A DNA stretch of 64,000 nucleotides from Methanobrevibacter sp. (GTDB lineage: Archaea; Methanobacteriota; Methanobacteria; Methanobacteriales; Methanobacteriaceae): positions 1 through 64,000 of the forward strand of contig JALFJX010000004.1 in the NCBI GenBank assembly GCA_022775905.1, written 5' to 3'. The notes under the pieces are model-generated. The model saw nothing but the letters and a program-made list of their open reading frames with translations. It searched no databases and was not told the DNA's origin. The position numbers were made by a program, and so were the translations under genes. This document shows, piece after piece, positions 44,901-54,225 of the stretch; position 1 is the stretch's first letter; the number at the start of each line of letters is the position of its first letter.

Positions 44901-46163
44901 GTGAAAGAAAAACAGAAGAAGATACGCAGTTCACTATCTACTCGAGCATTAACTGAATTTTTCAGTGAACATAATCAGGTTATAAAAGAAGGTTTAATTG
45001 CTCTTTTAATTTGTGCTGTTGGAGATTTAATAGCAGGTATTGTCTTAGGTAAGATGACCTTTTTCCTTGAAGCATTTCCAGGTTTATTAGTTGTTATTCC
45101 TGGTGCTATTGGAATGAGGGGAAATATCTTTGGATCTTTTGCTTCAAGATTATCTACTAGCTTACACATTGGTTTAATTGCTCCACATTTTGAATTTTCA
45201 GAGGATTTAGACAATAATATCTTCGCATCATTTGTTTTAACATTGGTTTTATCAATATTTTTAGGTATTGTAGCTAAGCTATTCTGCATTTTATTACATT
45301 ATGAATCAATTGCATTAATGGATTTCATATTAATTTGTACAATTGCGGGCTTAATTTCTAATTTAATCATGCTTCCAATTACAATGCTTATTTCATTTAA
45401 AAGTTTTGAAAATGGATGGGATCCTGACAATATCACAAGTCCAATCATTGCGGGATTCGGTGATTTATTCACTCTTCCAGCTATTATAGCTTCAATTTTT
45501 CTTCTTCAAGCATTGAATGTTAATTTAATGATTAAAAATATTGTTTTTGTAATTCTTGTAATTGTTATTTTAGTAGGATTTATCCATTGTTACAGATTAT
45601 CTGATGAAACTAAAACAATTTTAAAACAATCTACTCCGACATTGATTTTATGTTCCTTTTTAGGAGGTTCTGCAGGCGGAATTTTAAACAGTTCAGTTGA
45701 AACATTACTTACTAATCCTAGTCTGCTTACATTGATACCATTATTCTCCGGTGAGTGTGGAAGTTTAATCAGTATTTTAGGTGCTAGATTATCATCAGGT
45801 CTTCACTCCGGTTTGGTTGAACCTTTATCAAGACCTACAGGTATTGCTCTTCATAACTTTGGAATTTGTTATATCTTGGCAATAATTGTTTTCCCATTGA
45901 TTGGAATACTTGCTGAAGCATCAACAATTTCTGTTGGAACAATTGGTGTTGGATTTGATAAAATCATTCCAATCAGTACATTATCTGGTCTTATTTTAGT
46001 TTCAATTATGATATTTGTTGTTTATTACATTTCAATAACCTCTTATAACAATAATTTGGATCCGGATAATATTGTAATTCCAATTTCAACCAGTGTTACT
46101 GATTCAATATCTAGTTTGATTTTAATTTCAATATCTTTGTTGATATTAGGTGCTTTAATTTAA
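44901..46163 (+). CDS. SLC41/MgtE-like divalent cation transporter
   Basis: Membrane protein of about 420 residues made of two homologous halves, each with an MgtE-type core of about five helices. The first contains PGAIGMRGNIFGSFASRLSTSLHIG and the WDPDNITSPIIAG motif; the second GECGSLISILGARLSSGLHSG and LDPDNIVIPISTS. The paired Asp of DPDN line the Mg pore in MgtE. No cytosolic CBS domains are attached. GTG at 44901 is preferred over GTG at 44892 from the AGGT spacing. It acts with the PhoU/TrkA-C protein upstream. Mg or another divalent ion is likely. Confidence 0.87.
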   Translation: MKEKQKKIRSSLSTRALTEFFSEHNQVIKEGLIALLICAVGDLIAGIVLGKMTFFLEAFPGLLVVIPGAIGMRGNIFGSFASRLSTSLHIGLIAPHFEFSEDLDNNIFASFVLTLVLSIFLGIVAKLFCILLHYESIALMDFILICTIAGLISNLIMLPITMLISFKSFENGWDPDNITSPIIAGFGDLFTLPAIIASIFLLQALNVNLMIKNIVFVILVIVILVGFIHCYRLSDETKTILKQSTPTLILCSFLGGSAGGILNSSVETLLTNPSLLTLIPLFSGECGSLISILGARLSSGLHSGLVEPLSRPTGIALHNFGICYILAIIVFPLIGILAEASTISVGTIGVGFDKIIPISTLSGLILVSIMIFVVYYISITSYNNNLDPDNIVIPISTSVTDSISSLILISISLLILGALI

Positions 46164-47026
46164 TACCAAGCCTTTAAGACAAATTGACATTCATTTATCC
46201 TAAAATAATCATAACTTAATTTATTTTTATCAAAATTTTTAGGAACACTAACTAAAACGGCCTTGGCTTTGGGTTTGTCAATGTGAATAAATACAATTGC
46301 ATCTGTATCATCATAAAAATCAATCTTATCATTTAAATAGATTTGATTGGACATTGTATTTTCCCAATATTTTTCTTTAACAACTCTTGTCGTATCAATA
46401 ATGAATTTTAAGTTATATTTTTCATTATCATCAATCAACAAATAGTAATCTGACTTTTTTAGATTGCTCTTAAAGACTTTAAAATAGTTGCAGCTATGGG
46501 ATTTTTGGTCGTGGTCGTGGTTGCATTTTCCATCATTTTGAAAGTCTTTTATGACATATTTTTTGTAAAAATCGCATTTGACTAATCTGTTAACTGAAAA
46601 GATGTTACTTGGTTCATTTTCTTCACCAATTTTTACACTTGAAATAGACCTCTCGAGAGGTATTAATTCCATTGAAGAATGAATCTTCGAGTCGAATAAC
46701 TTTTCATATCCTAACTGTTTGTAATTTTTTCCAAGGGCAATCAGTTTTACATATGAAACGCTATTGGGAATAGATTCCCCTCCTTCATTTACAATTGAAA
46801 GACCTGGTGTTCCTTTTTCATATTCAAACCATTTTTCAGGTATTCCAGGATTGTTAATTAAATTGTCAATAACTTCGGATGTTAAAATTTCCATATGTTC
46901 CTGTTCTTGTGTTTTAATAATTTTGTTAGTGGTATTTTCATAGGATGTTAAAAAAACACCAAAAATCAATAAGATAATTACTAAAACAACTGTAATTTCT
47001 ATTGTTATGCTTCCTTTACTGTCCAT
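46160..47026 (-). CDS. Pilin-like membrane protein with Cys/His cluster
   Basis: A 288-residue protein of unrecognised family. The start MDSKGSITIEITVVLVIILLIF looks like an archaeal class III (pilin-type) signal or a TadE-like anchor: a short basic head, then a Glu followed by an uninterrupted hydrophobic helix. The remaining 255 residues are extracytoplasmic and beta-rich, with a KCNHDHDQKSHSC segment near residue 180 that may bind metal. It is the second gene of a pair with a similar protein, overlapping it by 11 bp, and GGTTG precedes the start. An origin-box-like site lies in the coding region. Confidence 0.7.
   Translation of the reverse strand: MDSKGSITIEITVVLVIILLIFGVFLTSYENTTNKIIKTQEQEHMEILTSEVIDNLINNPGIPEKWFEYEKGTPGLSIVNEGGESIPNSVSYVKLIALGKNYKQLGYEKLFDSKIHSSMELIPLERSISSVKIGEENEPSNIFSVNRLVKCDFYKKYVIKDFQNDGKCNHDHDQKSHSCNYFKVFKSNLKKSDYYLLIDDNEKYNLKFIIDTTRVVKEKYWENTMSNQIYLNDKIDFYDDTDAIVFIHIDKPKAKAVLVSVPKNFDKNKLSYDYFRINECQFVLKAWY
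46633..46660 (-). other. ORB-like site with adjoining palindrome inside a pilin-like gene
   Basis: TTACACTTGAAA (46633-46644) followed by TAGACC and the perfect palindrome CCTCTCGAGAGG (46649-46660). The 19 bases TTTACACTTGAAATAGACC are identical to those at 36875-36893 in the origin, so this looks like a fuller ORB copy, not chance. Confidence 0.55.
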
Positions 47027-47960
47027 CATCTTCAACCAATCCATATTTTTTTCTGTGAGAATCATCTAAAATCAAGCTATTCCAGTCATCGGGATCTATT
47101 TTTTCTCCGTTATAGTGGTCTGCAAAAACAACATGGTCCGAACAGGATAGTGACTCGTTTGTTAGTGGAGTATGAGTTTGAATAAACACTTCAAATCCAT
47201 AATGGGGACACTTCCCTTTTCCCTCTAGTCTGCATAGATAACAGCTTCCATCAGCACTTTCATGAAAATATCCCTGTTTAAGGCAATCATCAAGAACTCC
47301 TGGATCTCCATGATGAATGTAAGGGTCATAAGGGCATTTTTTAATGTATAATGGTGCTGTTGCTTCAATGTATGATTCGGGTGATTTGAAATTGTGCAAA
47401 AGCATATATGCAGATAATCCGGTTTTATAATGAATTTGATTGTCATATGTTAGAATTCCAGATGCTATTGTCAGTTTAGCTATCGGGAGTGGATCTCTTA
47501 ATCCTTCAACAGATGCATTCTTCTCAACAATCTTTGAATATCTTTCATTTCCTTTCTGTATGTTCAGTTTAATTTTAAAAAGTATTTGCCATGGTGAGTC
47601 TGTTGGTTCTACAGAAATGGTTTCAGAAGTAATTTTAATACCATATTTCTCTTTATATTCCTTATTTTTTTCATCAAGAATATTATTTAAGTTTTTCTTG
47701 ATTTGATTTGGACTATTTGTCACTGGAAGGCCATTAAAAACTTTTTGTGTAGCTTCAGCTATTGCATTCCTTCCGTCAATCTTTAGGTTTTGAGTGTAAT
47801 CATCGATTATATATTTGAAATTATCATTTTGCTGAGAGTCAATATTTTCATTTTGAATGTAATTTATGGATGTTACAACAAAAATACAAATTAATAATAA
47901 TGCTACAATTAAAATAGCAGTTGTTCCTACAATTAAATTTCCTTTAGAGCCGATTTTCAT
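47016..47960 (-). CDS. Pilin-like membrane protein, first gene of the pair
   Basis: A 314-residue protein with the start MKIGSKGNLIVGTTAILIVALLLIC, a short basic head and a long hydrophobic helix as in pilin/TadE-like proteins, then an extracytoplasmic region of about 280 residues. Cys and His occur together in KKCPYDPYIHHGDPG, GSCYLCRLEGKGKCPHYG and SCSDHV (about residues 205-275), suggesting metal binding or disulfides. No known domain is visible. Co-transcribed with the following pilin-like gene. A shared surface or secretion role is inferred from the pair alone. Confidence 0.7.
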   Translation of the reverse strand: MKIGSKGNLIVGTTAILIVALLLICIFVVTSINYIQNENIDSQQNDNFKYIIDDYTQNLKIDGRNAIAEATQKVFNGLPVTNSPNQIKKNLNNILDEKNKEYKEKYGIKITSETISVEPTDSPWQILFKIKLNIQKGNERYSKIVEKNASVEGLRDPLPIAKLTIASGILTYDNQIHYKTGLSAYMLLHNFKSPESYIEATAPLYIKKCPYDPYIHHGDPGVLDDCLKQGYFHESADGSCYLCRLEGKGKCPHYGFEVFIQTHTPLTNESLSCSDHVVFADHYNGEKIDPDDWNSLILDDSHRKKYGLVEDDGQ

Positions 47961-48133
47961 TTTTAAAAATTTATACTGAAATTTATAAATTTATTTTGAA
48001 AGTGTGCCTGGATGATTTTACACATAAACGTATTACTTTTTTTTAAAAAAGTTCAAAATTTGTAATAAAAAAAATAGTTATTTATATTATTTAATATAAA
48101 TTATACTTATTAGAAAATATATGGAGGATTAAC

Positions 48134-48532
48134 ATGTCAGATACTGTAAGAACTTGGCGTCATATTCAACAAAGATATAATCTCATTGGTACTAAATGTA
48201 ACACTTGTGGTGAATTATTTTTCCCATCTCGTGTAGTTTGTCCTAATTGTAGAAGAAAAGGAGACCTTGAACCTTTCCAATTTTCAGGAAAAGGAAAAAT
48301 TTACACTTATTCAGTAATTAGATCAGCGTCTGATGATTTCAAAAAATCAGCACCATATGCTGTAGCTGTTATTGAACTTGAAGAAGGTGCAAAATTAACT
48401 TCACAACTTGTAGACTGTGATGTTGATGACCTTGAAATCGGCGATGATGTCGAAATGGTATTTAGAAAAATAAGAGAAGATGGAAAAGACGGAGTTATCT
48501 CTTATGGATACAAATTCAAAGTTATCAAATAA
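48134..48532 (+). CDS. Zn-ribbon/OB-fold protein, DUF35 family
   Basis: A 132-residue protein of the DUF35 family. Residues 20-45 hold the zinc ribbon KCNTCGELFFPSRVVCPNC; the rest is an OB-fold (GKIYTYSVIRSA, APYAVAVIELEEGA, GDDVEMVFRKI). In archaea such proteins bridge acetoacetyl-CoA thiolase and HMG-CoA synthase so that intermediates are channelled into mevalonate. Those two enzymes are not encoded beside it here. SD GGAGGATT. The next gene starts inside its 3' end. Confidence 0.88.
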   Translation: MSDTVRTWRHIQQRYNLIGTKCNTCGELFFPSRVVCPNCRRKGDLEPFQFSGKGKIYTYSVIRSASDDFKKSAPYAVAVIELEEGAKLTSQLVDCDVDDLEIGDDVEMVFRKIREDGKDGVISYGYKFKVIK

Positions 48533-49430
48533 TACTGGTGTAATTTTAGTAAGTCATGGTAGTACATTACCTTTTGCTGAAGAAGTCTTCACAGAAATCA
48601 AAGAAAAATTTATCAAAAAAAGTGGTTTGGCTGCTGAAATTGGATATATGAAAGTATCCGAACCAACTATTGCTGGTGCAGTTGAAATATTAAAAGAAGA
48701 AGTTGATGATTTAGATAATATTATTGCTCTTCCAGTATTTTTAGCTCCAGGAATTCATACTAATATTGATATTCCGCAATTATTAGGTCTTGAACCTTTA
48801 GAAGAAGATCCGAGATGTCCAGATGGAAACTATCCTGCTGAACATTACTTATCAATCGCAGACGATGTTGATTTTGATGGTGAGATTAAGTTATTGAGTT
48901 CCATTGGGCCTCGTGATGAACTTTTAGATATTATTGATAAAAGAATCAATGAAGCATTATCAGAATCTAAATTGGATGATGATGCAAAAACTGGTATTTT
49001 GCTTGTAACTCATGGTTCCAGATTAAACTATAATAAAGAATTCGCTACTGCATTATATAATAAATTCGAAAAAACTTGTGAATTACCTTCCAGTTTTGGA
49101 TTTATGGAATTATGTGGTCCTAGTATTCCTGAATCTATTAATAAATTGGTAGATGAAAATGGATTGGAAAGATTAGTTGTTGTTCCTGTATTTATTGCTC
49201 CGGGAATGCACACAACTCATGATATTCCACATATTTTAGGATTTTTGGATGACCATGTACATGAACACAAACATGAACATGAACACGAGCATGGTCACGG
49301 TCATGGACATGATCATACACATGATTTGACTCCAGTTGACTTTGATGGGGAAATTCTCTATCCAGAACCTATTAAAGCGGATGATATTTTAATTGATATG
49401 TTGATTACAATGATTAATGAAGCTTTATAG
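48504..49430 (+). CDS. Sirohydrochlorin cobalt/nickel chelatase, two-domain with His-rich tail
   Basis: CbiX/CfbA-family chelatase, 308 residues, holding two complete CbiX domains. Each has the HGS-x-L start (about residues 17 and 165) and the G-x-HTxxDIP metal His (about 85 and 235). A cluster of His alternating with Glu/Gly (EHEHEHGHGHGHDHTH, about 255-270) interrupts the second domain and likely binds Ni or Co. CfbA inserts Ni into sirohydrochlorin for F430, and cobalt for cobamides. The ATG is chosen for its GGAG nine bases upstream, 29 bp inside the previous gene. Confidence 0.9.
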   Translation: MDTNSKLSNNTGVILVSHGSTLPFAEEVFTEIKEKFIKKSGLAAEIGYMKVSEPTIAGAVEILKEEVDDLDNIIALPVFLAPGIHTNIDIPQLLGLEPLEEDPRCPDGNYPAEHYLSIADDVDFDGEIKLLSSIGPRDELLDIIDKRINEALSESKLDDDAKTGILLVTHGSRLNYNKEFATALYNKFEKTCELPSSFGFMELCGPSIPESINKLVDENGLERLVVVPVFIAPGMHTTHDIPHILGFLDDHVHEHKHEHEHEHGHGHGHDHTHDLTPVDFDGEILYPEPIKADDILIDMLITMINEAL

Positions 49431-49513
49431 CTTCAATATTTTTTTTGAAAAATTATTTTTTCAAGATAACTTAATAAAATTTAATTTTAAATTAATAAGA
49501 AGGAGATTATATT

Positions 49514-49993
49514 ATGGCAGATAAAAAAACAGGAATTTTACTTTTAAGTCACGGTTCTAGATTACCGGATGGTAAAGAGGTAATTGAAGCTTATAAAAAT
49601 ATGTATTTAGAAGAATTTCCGGATGCAATTGTAGATTATGCGTTTATGGAAATCAGAAAACCGGGTATTCCAGAAACAATCAAAAAATTAGCTACTGAAA
49701 ATGATTTAGAAAAAATAATTGTTGTACCGGTATTTGTTGCTCATGGATTACATACCAAAAGAGATATTCCAGGATTGCTTGGTATTGAAAGTGATTTTGA
49801 AGAAGATGACCACGGTCACCACCATCATGACCATGACCATGGACACGATCACGGACATCACCATCACCATCATGACCACAATCATGATGAAGAGGAATTT
49901 GAATTTGATGGTGAAATCATTTTGACTGATCCTCTTGGAATCGACAAACGTATGTATGAAATCATTAAAGACAGAGTTTCAGAACACTTATAA
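49514..49993 (+). CDS. cfbA: Sirohydrochlorin nickel/cobalt chelatase, short form
   Basis: A single-domain CbiX-type chelatase of 159 residues, the usual CfbA size with a His-rich insert of about 30 residues (DHGHHHHDHDHGHDHGHH-type, about 97-127). HGSRLPDGKEV contains the N-terminal metal His and VAHGLHTKRDIPG the second one. CfbA catalyses the first step of coenzyme F430 synthesis and also serves cobamides. It lies 83 bp after the two-domain chelatase, and the three domains look like products of tandem duplication. SD AAGGAGATT. Confidence 0.92.
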   Translation: MADKKTGILLLSHGSRLPDGKEVIEAYKNMYLEEFPDAIVDYAFMEIRKPGIPETIKKLATENDLEKIIVVPVFVAHGLHTKRDIPGLLGIESDFEEDDHGHHHHDHDHGHDHGHHHHHHDHNHDEEEFEFDGEIILTDPLGIDKRMYEIIKDRVSEHL

Positions 49994-50059
49994 TTCTGAA
50001 ACCATTTTTTTTACTTTTTTTACTAAAATTTATTTATTTTAAAAATTATACTAATATTT

Positions 50060-50986
50060 ATGACTCTAAAAGTCTCTGATATTGGTGAAAAGGAATTAGT
50101 TAAGTATATTATTGCTAATTCAAGAGAAATTACTCCGGATGATACTGCAATCACTCCTTTTAATGGTTCTAATTTAATTTCCACTTGCGACATGCTTATT
50201 CAATCTAGACATTTTCCAGAAAACATGTCTTATTTTGATATGGGATTTAAATCTGTAACTGTTAATGTAAGTGATTTGGCTGCTATGGGTGCTAAACCTT
50301 TAGGATTTTTATTATCAATGGCAATACCTAAGGATTTGGAACTTGATGATTTTAAGGAGATTATTGATGGGGTTTTACAGGCCTGTGACTATTATTCAAT
50401 TCCACTAATTGGTGGGGATACTAATGAGGCTTCTGAAATAATAATTTCAGGTACTGCATTAGGATTGTGCGATGCACCATTAATGAAAAATAATTATAAA
50501 AAAGATGATTTGATAGCTATTACTGGGGATATTGGACTTGCAGCATTAGGATTTGAGTTGAATACATTAGATAATGTTTATGTCAAACATGCTCTTAAAC
50601 CAAAAGCCAGAATCAGCGAAGGCCAAATTTTAAAAGAACATGGTGCAACTTCTGCTACTGACATTACTGATGGACTTGCAAGTGAATTATATGAAATCAA
50701 AAAAGATGGCTTTGGATTTATGATTCATGAAGAGCTATTGGGAATTACAGATGAATATAAGGATTTGGCCGGCAGTCTTAAGTTGGATTATCTGGACTTG
50801 GTTCTTCATGTTGGTGAAGATTTTGAGTTGCTTTTTACAATATCAAAAGATGATTTGGAGAAATTACCTATTGATTACAAGGTCATTGGTAGTGTAACAG
50901 ATTCTGATGTTATCGAGCTTACATTAGAAAATGGATTTGTTGAAAAAATTGAAAATAGGGGCTATGAACATTATGTTAGTGAGTAA
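50060..50986 (+). CDS. thiL: Thiamine-monophosphate kinase
   Basis: Phosphorylates thiamine monophosphate to thiamine diphosphate, 308 residues, PurM-like fold. Features: PDDTAITPF near residue 27, ISTCDMLIQSRHF near 45, VNVSDLAAMGAKPL near 72, LIGGDTNEA near 118 and ATDITDGLASELYE near 197. No SD is visible; the transcript may be leaderless. The radical-SAM gene starts within its last codons. Confidence 0.92.
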   Translation: MTLKVSDIGEKELVKYIIANSREITPDDTAITPFNGSNLISTCDMLIQSRHFPENMSYFDMGFKSVTVNVSDLAAMGAKPLGFLLSMAIPKDLELDDFKEIIDGVLQACDYYSIPLIGGDTNEASEIIISGTALGLCDAPLMKNNYKKDDLIAITGDIGLAALGFELNTLDNVYVKHALKPKARISEGQILKEHGATSATDITDGLASELYEIKKDGFGFMIHEELLGITDEYKDLAGSLKLDYLDLVLHVGEDFELLFTISKDDLEKLPIDYKVIGSVTDSDVIELTLENGFVEKIENRGYEHYVSE

Positions 50987-51845
50987 TGAATTATATAAGA
51001 AAAGTTCCAAAACACAAAAGATTCGTTGTGAAATTTGTGCTAACTATTGTAAAATAGCTGACGGCAAAGAAGGGATTTGCAGACAGCATAAAAATGTTAA
51101 TGGTGAACTATTTGATGAATCATATGGTATTGTTTCATCATTAAGTCCGGATCCAGTTGAAAAAAAGCCATTAAAAAAATTTTTACCGGGTACATTAACA
51201 TATTCAATTGGTGGTTTTGGGTGTAATATGGGTTGTTTACACTGTCAGAACTATATGATATCCCAAGAATATGGTAATTATTCAAGAGGTATTCAAATAA
51301 CACCAGAAGCAATAGTGGAAAATGCACTTAATTACAATTGTAAGTCAATTGCTTGGACATATAATGAACCTACTATACACTTACCGTTCAACAAAAAAAC
51401 TTCTCTACTTGCAAAGCAAAAAAACTTGAAAGTAATCTATGTAAGCAATGGATATTTTTCAGATAAATCCTTACAAGAAGTTTTAGGTTTTGTTGATGCA
51501 TTCAATATTGACGTGAAATCCATGGCTAGTGATTTTTATAAAAAAATATGCGGTGCAGATTTGGATGTTGTTTTGGATAACATAAGAATGATCTATTTGG
51601 AGGGCAAACATTTGGAAATTACCAATCTTATAATTAATGACTATAATGATTCAATTGAAGAGATTGTTGAATTATGTGATTTTATTGTTGAAGAATTGGG
51701 TCCTGAAGTTCCTATACATTTTTCAAGGGCATTTCCTTATTATAAAATGGATTGCATCTCACCAACCAATCCTGAAACTTTGTTTAAAGCAAGAGAAATA
51801 GCTTTAGATAAAGGAATTGAGAATGTATATTTGGGAAATATTTAA
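50964..51845 (+). CDS. Radical-SAM protein, AmmeMemoRadiSam/PflA-like family
   Basis: A radical-SAM enzyme of about 293 residues, COG1180. An N-terminal Cys set, CEICANYCKIADGKEGIC (near residues 20-37), is followed by the canonical CNMGCLHC motif (near 85), which gives CX3CX2C for the cluster. ITWTYNEPTIHL-like block near 125 and NIDVKSMASDFYKKI near 175 are typical of the subfamily named after neighbours AMMECR1 and MEMO. No Memo gene adjoins here. The start could also be the ATG three codons later; AGGGG lies closest to the one used. It overlaps thiL by 23 bp. Confidence 0.82.
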   Translation: MNIMLVSNELYKKSSKTQKIRCEICANYCKIADGKEGICRQHKNVNGELFDESYGIVSSLSPDPVEKKPLKKFLPGTLTYSIGGFGCNMGCLHCQNYMISQEYGNYSRGIQITPEAIVENALNYNCKSIAWTYNEPTIHLPFNKKTSLLAKQKNLKVIYVSNGYFSDKSLQEVLGFVDAFNIDVKSMASDFYKKICGADLDVVLDNIRMIYLEGKHLEITNLIINDYNDSIEEIVELCDFIVEELGPEVPIHFSRAFPYYKMDCISPTNPETLFKAREIALDKGIENVYLGNI

Positions 51846-51863
51846 TAAAAAAAGTAAATTAAA

Positions 51864-51890
51864 AGTTAGTTTTATTCTGAAAAACTAACT
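51864..51890. terminator. Hairpin at the ubiD end, convergent with the radical-SAM gene
   Basis: Arms AGTTAGTTTT (51864-51873) and AAAACTAACT (51881-51890) form a perfect 10-bp stem. It lies just beyond the radical-SAM stop and covers the ubiD stop codon. Confidence 0.5.
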
Positions 51891-53128
51891 CTTTCGAATT
51901 TTTCAAGTGTTTTAAGTGATTTGGTAGCGTCTACTCCAATTTTAGTAGTTGTTCCATCACTTTCAGCTACAGGATCAAGGGATGAACCACGTACATTAGG
52001 AACAATCATTATGTCTCTATCACCTTTCACACGTGTAGCTATTGCATATTCAACATCTTCAGCATCAAAGACGTCAACGTCAGTGTCAACTACAACACAG
52101 TGTTTAAGTGAAGGGTGTGCAGATAACGCTGCCATAATAGCGTTTTTACCGTCACCTTCAGTCTGTTTATTGATTGAAACAACAGAATGTAACCAGCAGC
52201 AACCGCCTTCGGTTAAAACAACATTTTCAATTGTAGGAACTGCATTTTTAACAGCTTTGAATATTCTAGGTTCTTGTGGAAGACCTTGCAATAATTTGTG
52301 TTCGAATCCTGCTGGTAAAATTGCATGATATGCTGCATTTTCCTTTTTAATATGCATTTTTTCCAAGTTAATTATTGGCTGGTCACGAATAATGTCATAG
52401 GTATCAGTTAAATCCACAAATGGACCTTCTGCTACAGTTTCAGTTACAGAAATTTTACCTTCTAAAATAATGTCTGCTTGTGGAACTTCTAATTCTCCAC
52501 ATTTGATTAATTCGAGTTCACCATTTTTAAATGCATTAGCAACATCCATTTCATTGTAATCGATTGGAATTGAAGTAGTACTTGCAAGTAAAATTGCGGG
52601 ATCCATTCCAATAGCTATTGCAATTTGTAAGTCTTCGCCTGCTTTTTGAGCATTCTGGAAATAAGTATAGAGGTTTCTTGGAACAATTCTGATAACTAAT
52701 CTTTTATTGTCAAGAACCATCATTCTGTGGATTGATGCATTTTGAATTCCGGTTACAGGGTCACGTGCAAACACAACACCTGCAGTTATGTATGCTCCGC
52801 CGTCTCTTGTATAATGGGTTAAAATAGGTATTTTATCTAAATCAATATCTAAAGTATCATATTCTGAAAAATCAGTGTATTTATCTACTTTAATTGGTTT
52901 TTCCATAGCTTCGATAATTTTTTCAGTAATTTCAGATACTTCACAATTAATTGATTTTGCGATTTTATCTCTAGTATTACAGATTCCTGAAATAACTGGA
53001 ATGTCAAAACCTTTCACATTTTTAATAAGAACGGTGTCTTTTGGGTATTTTCTCAAAACTTTTGCTACTTCGAATTCACTTGAAAGTTCTTCAGTGATTT
53101 CTATAATGTTTTCGTCTTTTGGTATCAT
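51872..53128 (-). CDS. UbiD-family decarboxylase, probable anhydromevalonate phosphate decarboxylase
   Basis: A prenylated-FMN-dependent decarboxylase, 418 residues. The family signatures are [23 protein letters not shown] (near residue 115), the prFMN region with IRIVPRNL, and the catalytic [12 protein letters not shown] (Glu and Arg partners), plus [20 protein letters not shown]. Archaeal members of this size were shown to act on trans-anhydromevalonate 5-phosphate in the modified mevalonate pathway; that role is inferred here. The partner UbiX is not in view. SD AGGGGATAG. Eight bp separate it from purE. Confidence 0.85.
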   Translation of the reverse strand: MIPKDENIIEITEELSSEFEVAKVLRKYPKDTVLIKNVKGFDIPVISGICNTRDKIAKSINCEVSEITEKIIEAMEKPIKVDKYTDFSEYDTLDIDLDKIPILTHYTRDGGAYITAGVVFARDPVTGIQNASIHRMMVLDNKRLVIRIVPRNLYTYFQNAQKAGEDLQIAIAIGMDPAILLASTTSIPIDYNEMDVANAFKNGELELIKCGELEVPQADIILEGKISVTETVAEGPFVDLTDTYDIIRDQPIINLEKMHIKKENAAYHAILPAGFEHKLLQGLPQEPRIFKAVKNAVPTIENVVLTEGGCCWLHSVVSINKQTEGDGKNAIMAALSAHPSLKHCVVVDTDVDVFDAEDVEYAIATRVKGDRDIMIVPNVRGSSLDPVAESDGTTTKIGVDATKSLKTLEKFERVSFSE

Positions 53129-53136
53129 ACTATCCC

Positions 53137-54162
53137 CTATAAATTGATTTTTTTATTTTTTATTTTTCCAAGAAGTTCTGTAATAGAAGGATCATTAATT
53201 GATAAGATTTCTCCTGCAAGGACTGCTGCATTTTTACCGTTGTTTATTCCCACTGTTGCAACAGGAACTCCAGGGGGCATACTTACGGTTGTGAGCATAT
53301 AATCATATCCATTTTCATTAGTACAAGGAACACCGATTACAGGTCTGTCGGTTAATCCCACGATTCCTCCAGTTACTTGGGAAGAATTAGAACTGATTCC
53401 AATGAAAATTTTTGCATTTGACATGGATTTAACATAATTTGTGAATTTTTTAGTGGATCTGATAGGGCAGACAACTTTAGTGTCATGTGTAATTTTAAGT
53501 CTATCTAAGATTACTGCTACTTTTTTAGCTGTTACAACATCAGTCTGTCTTCCAACAATAATTACAACTTCAGCATCTCTATTTTTGCAGCAACATTTGT
53601 TTTCATCATATTCAACTTCATTGATGACAAGATCTTTTACCCTTAAAAAGTCGTTTTGGAGGAATTTTTTATCTTCAATATTTTGTACAATTTCCTCATT
53701 GCTGTTTTTAACTTTTAAAGCATAATCTTTTCTTAAATTAATTACTTTTTGACGTACTTCTTCATCGTGAAGTCCAATAAACTGTGCAGCAAGTATTGCA
53801 GCATTATCTCCTCTATCGATTCCTACAGTAGCAATTGGAGATGGATAAGGCATTTGAACTATTGATTCTAATGCATCAATACCTCCTGTTTTAACGTCTA
53901 CTGGCACACCAATAACTGGTCTTGGTGTATATGCTGCAATTGCTCCAGGTAGATGTGCAGCAAGTCCTGCAATACCAATAAATACTTCAATTCCAGCATC
54001 AGTACCTTGAATGACAATTTCACGAACTAAATCAGGTGTTCTATGTGCTGATGCTATTTTTAAACTGTATGGAATTTCTAGTTTTTCTAGAATGTTCATA
54101 CTTTTTTCAGCAATAGTGATATCTGATCCGCTTCCAAGAATAATCATTATCTTTGGTGTCAT
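53137..54162 (-). CDS. purE: N5-carboxyaminoimidazole ribonucleotide mutase, tandem PurE domains
   Basis: Purine-synthesis enzyme of 341 residues made of two PurE domains. The first (1-155) is canonical: [15 protein letters not shown], the ASAHRTPD catalytic loop with His45-equivalent, and [28 protein letters not shown]. The second (about 195-341) keeps [27 protein letters not shown] and [18 protein letters not shown], but the loop reads CPIRSTKK instead of SAHRTP, so it has probably lost catalysis. Similar double-PurE proteins exist in related methanogens. SD GGAGG. Confidence 0.9.
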   Translation of the reverse strand: MTPKIMIILGSGSDITIAEKSMNILEKLEIPYSLKIASAHRTPDLVREIVIQGTDAGIEVFIGIAGLAAHLPGAIAAYTPRPVIGVPVDVKTGGIDALESIVQMPYPSPIATVGIDRGDNAAILAAQFIGLHDEEVRQKVINLRKDYALKVKNSNEEIVQNIEDKKFLQNDFLRVKDLVINEVEYDENKCCCKNRDAEVVIIVGRQTDVVTAKKVAVILDRLKITHDTKVVCPIRSTKKFTNYVKSMSNAKIFIGISSNSSQVTGGIVGLTDRPVIGVPCTNENGYDYMLTTVSMPPGVPVATVGINNGKNAAVLAGEILSINDPSITELLGKIKNKKINL

Positions 54163-54225
54163 TTAAATCCTCCTTTTATCAATTAATTTATTCACTATTA
54201 ACTATTGATTTTAAAATATATAATA

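Noticed and set aside
44880-44954. 24-codon frame before the Mg-transporter gene
   Set aside because: Overlaps the transporter coding start in another frame; no support beyond an ATG.
49810-49890. Tandem DNA repeat (CATGACCATGAC-like) in the chelatase gene
   Set aside because: Explained by the His/Asp-rich metal-binding insert of the protein; the same applies to 49250-49320.
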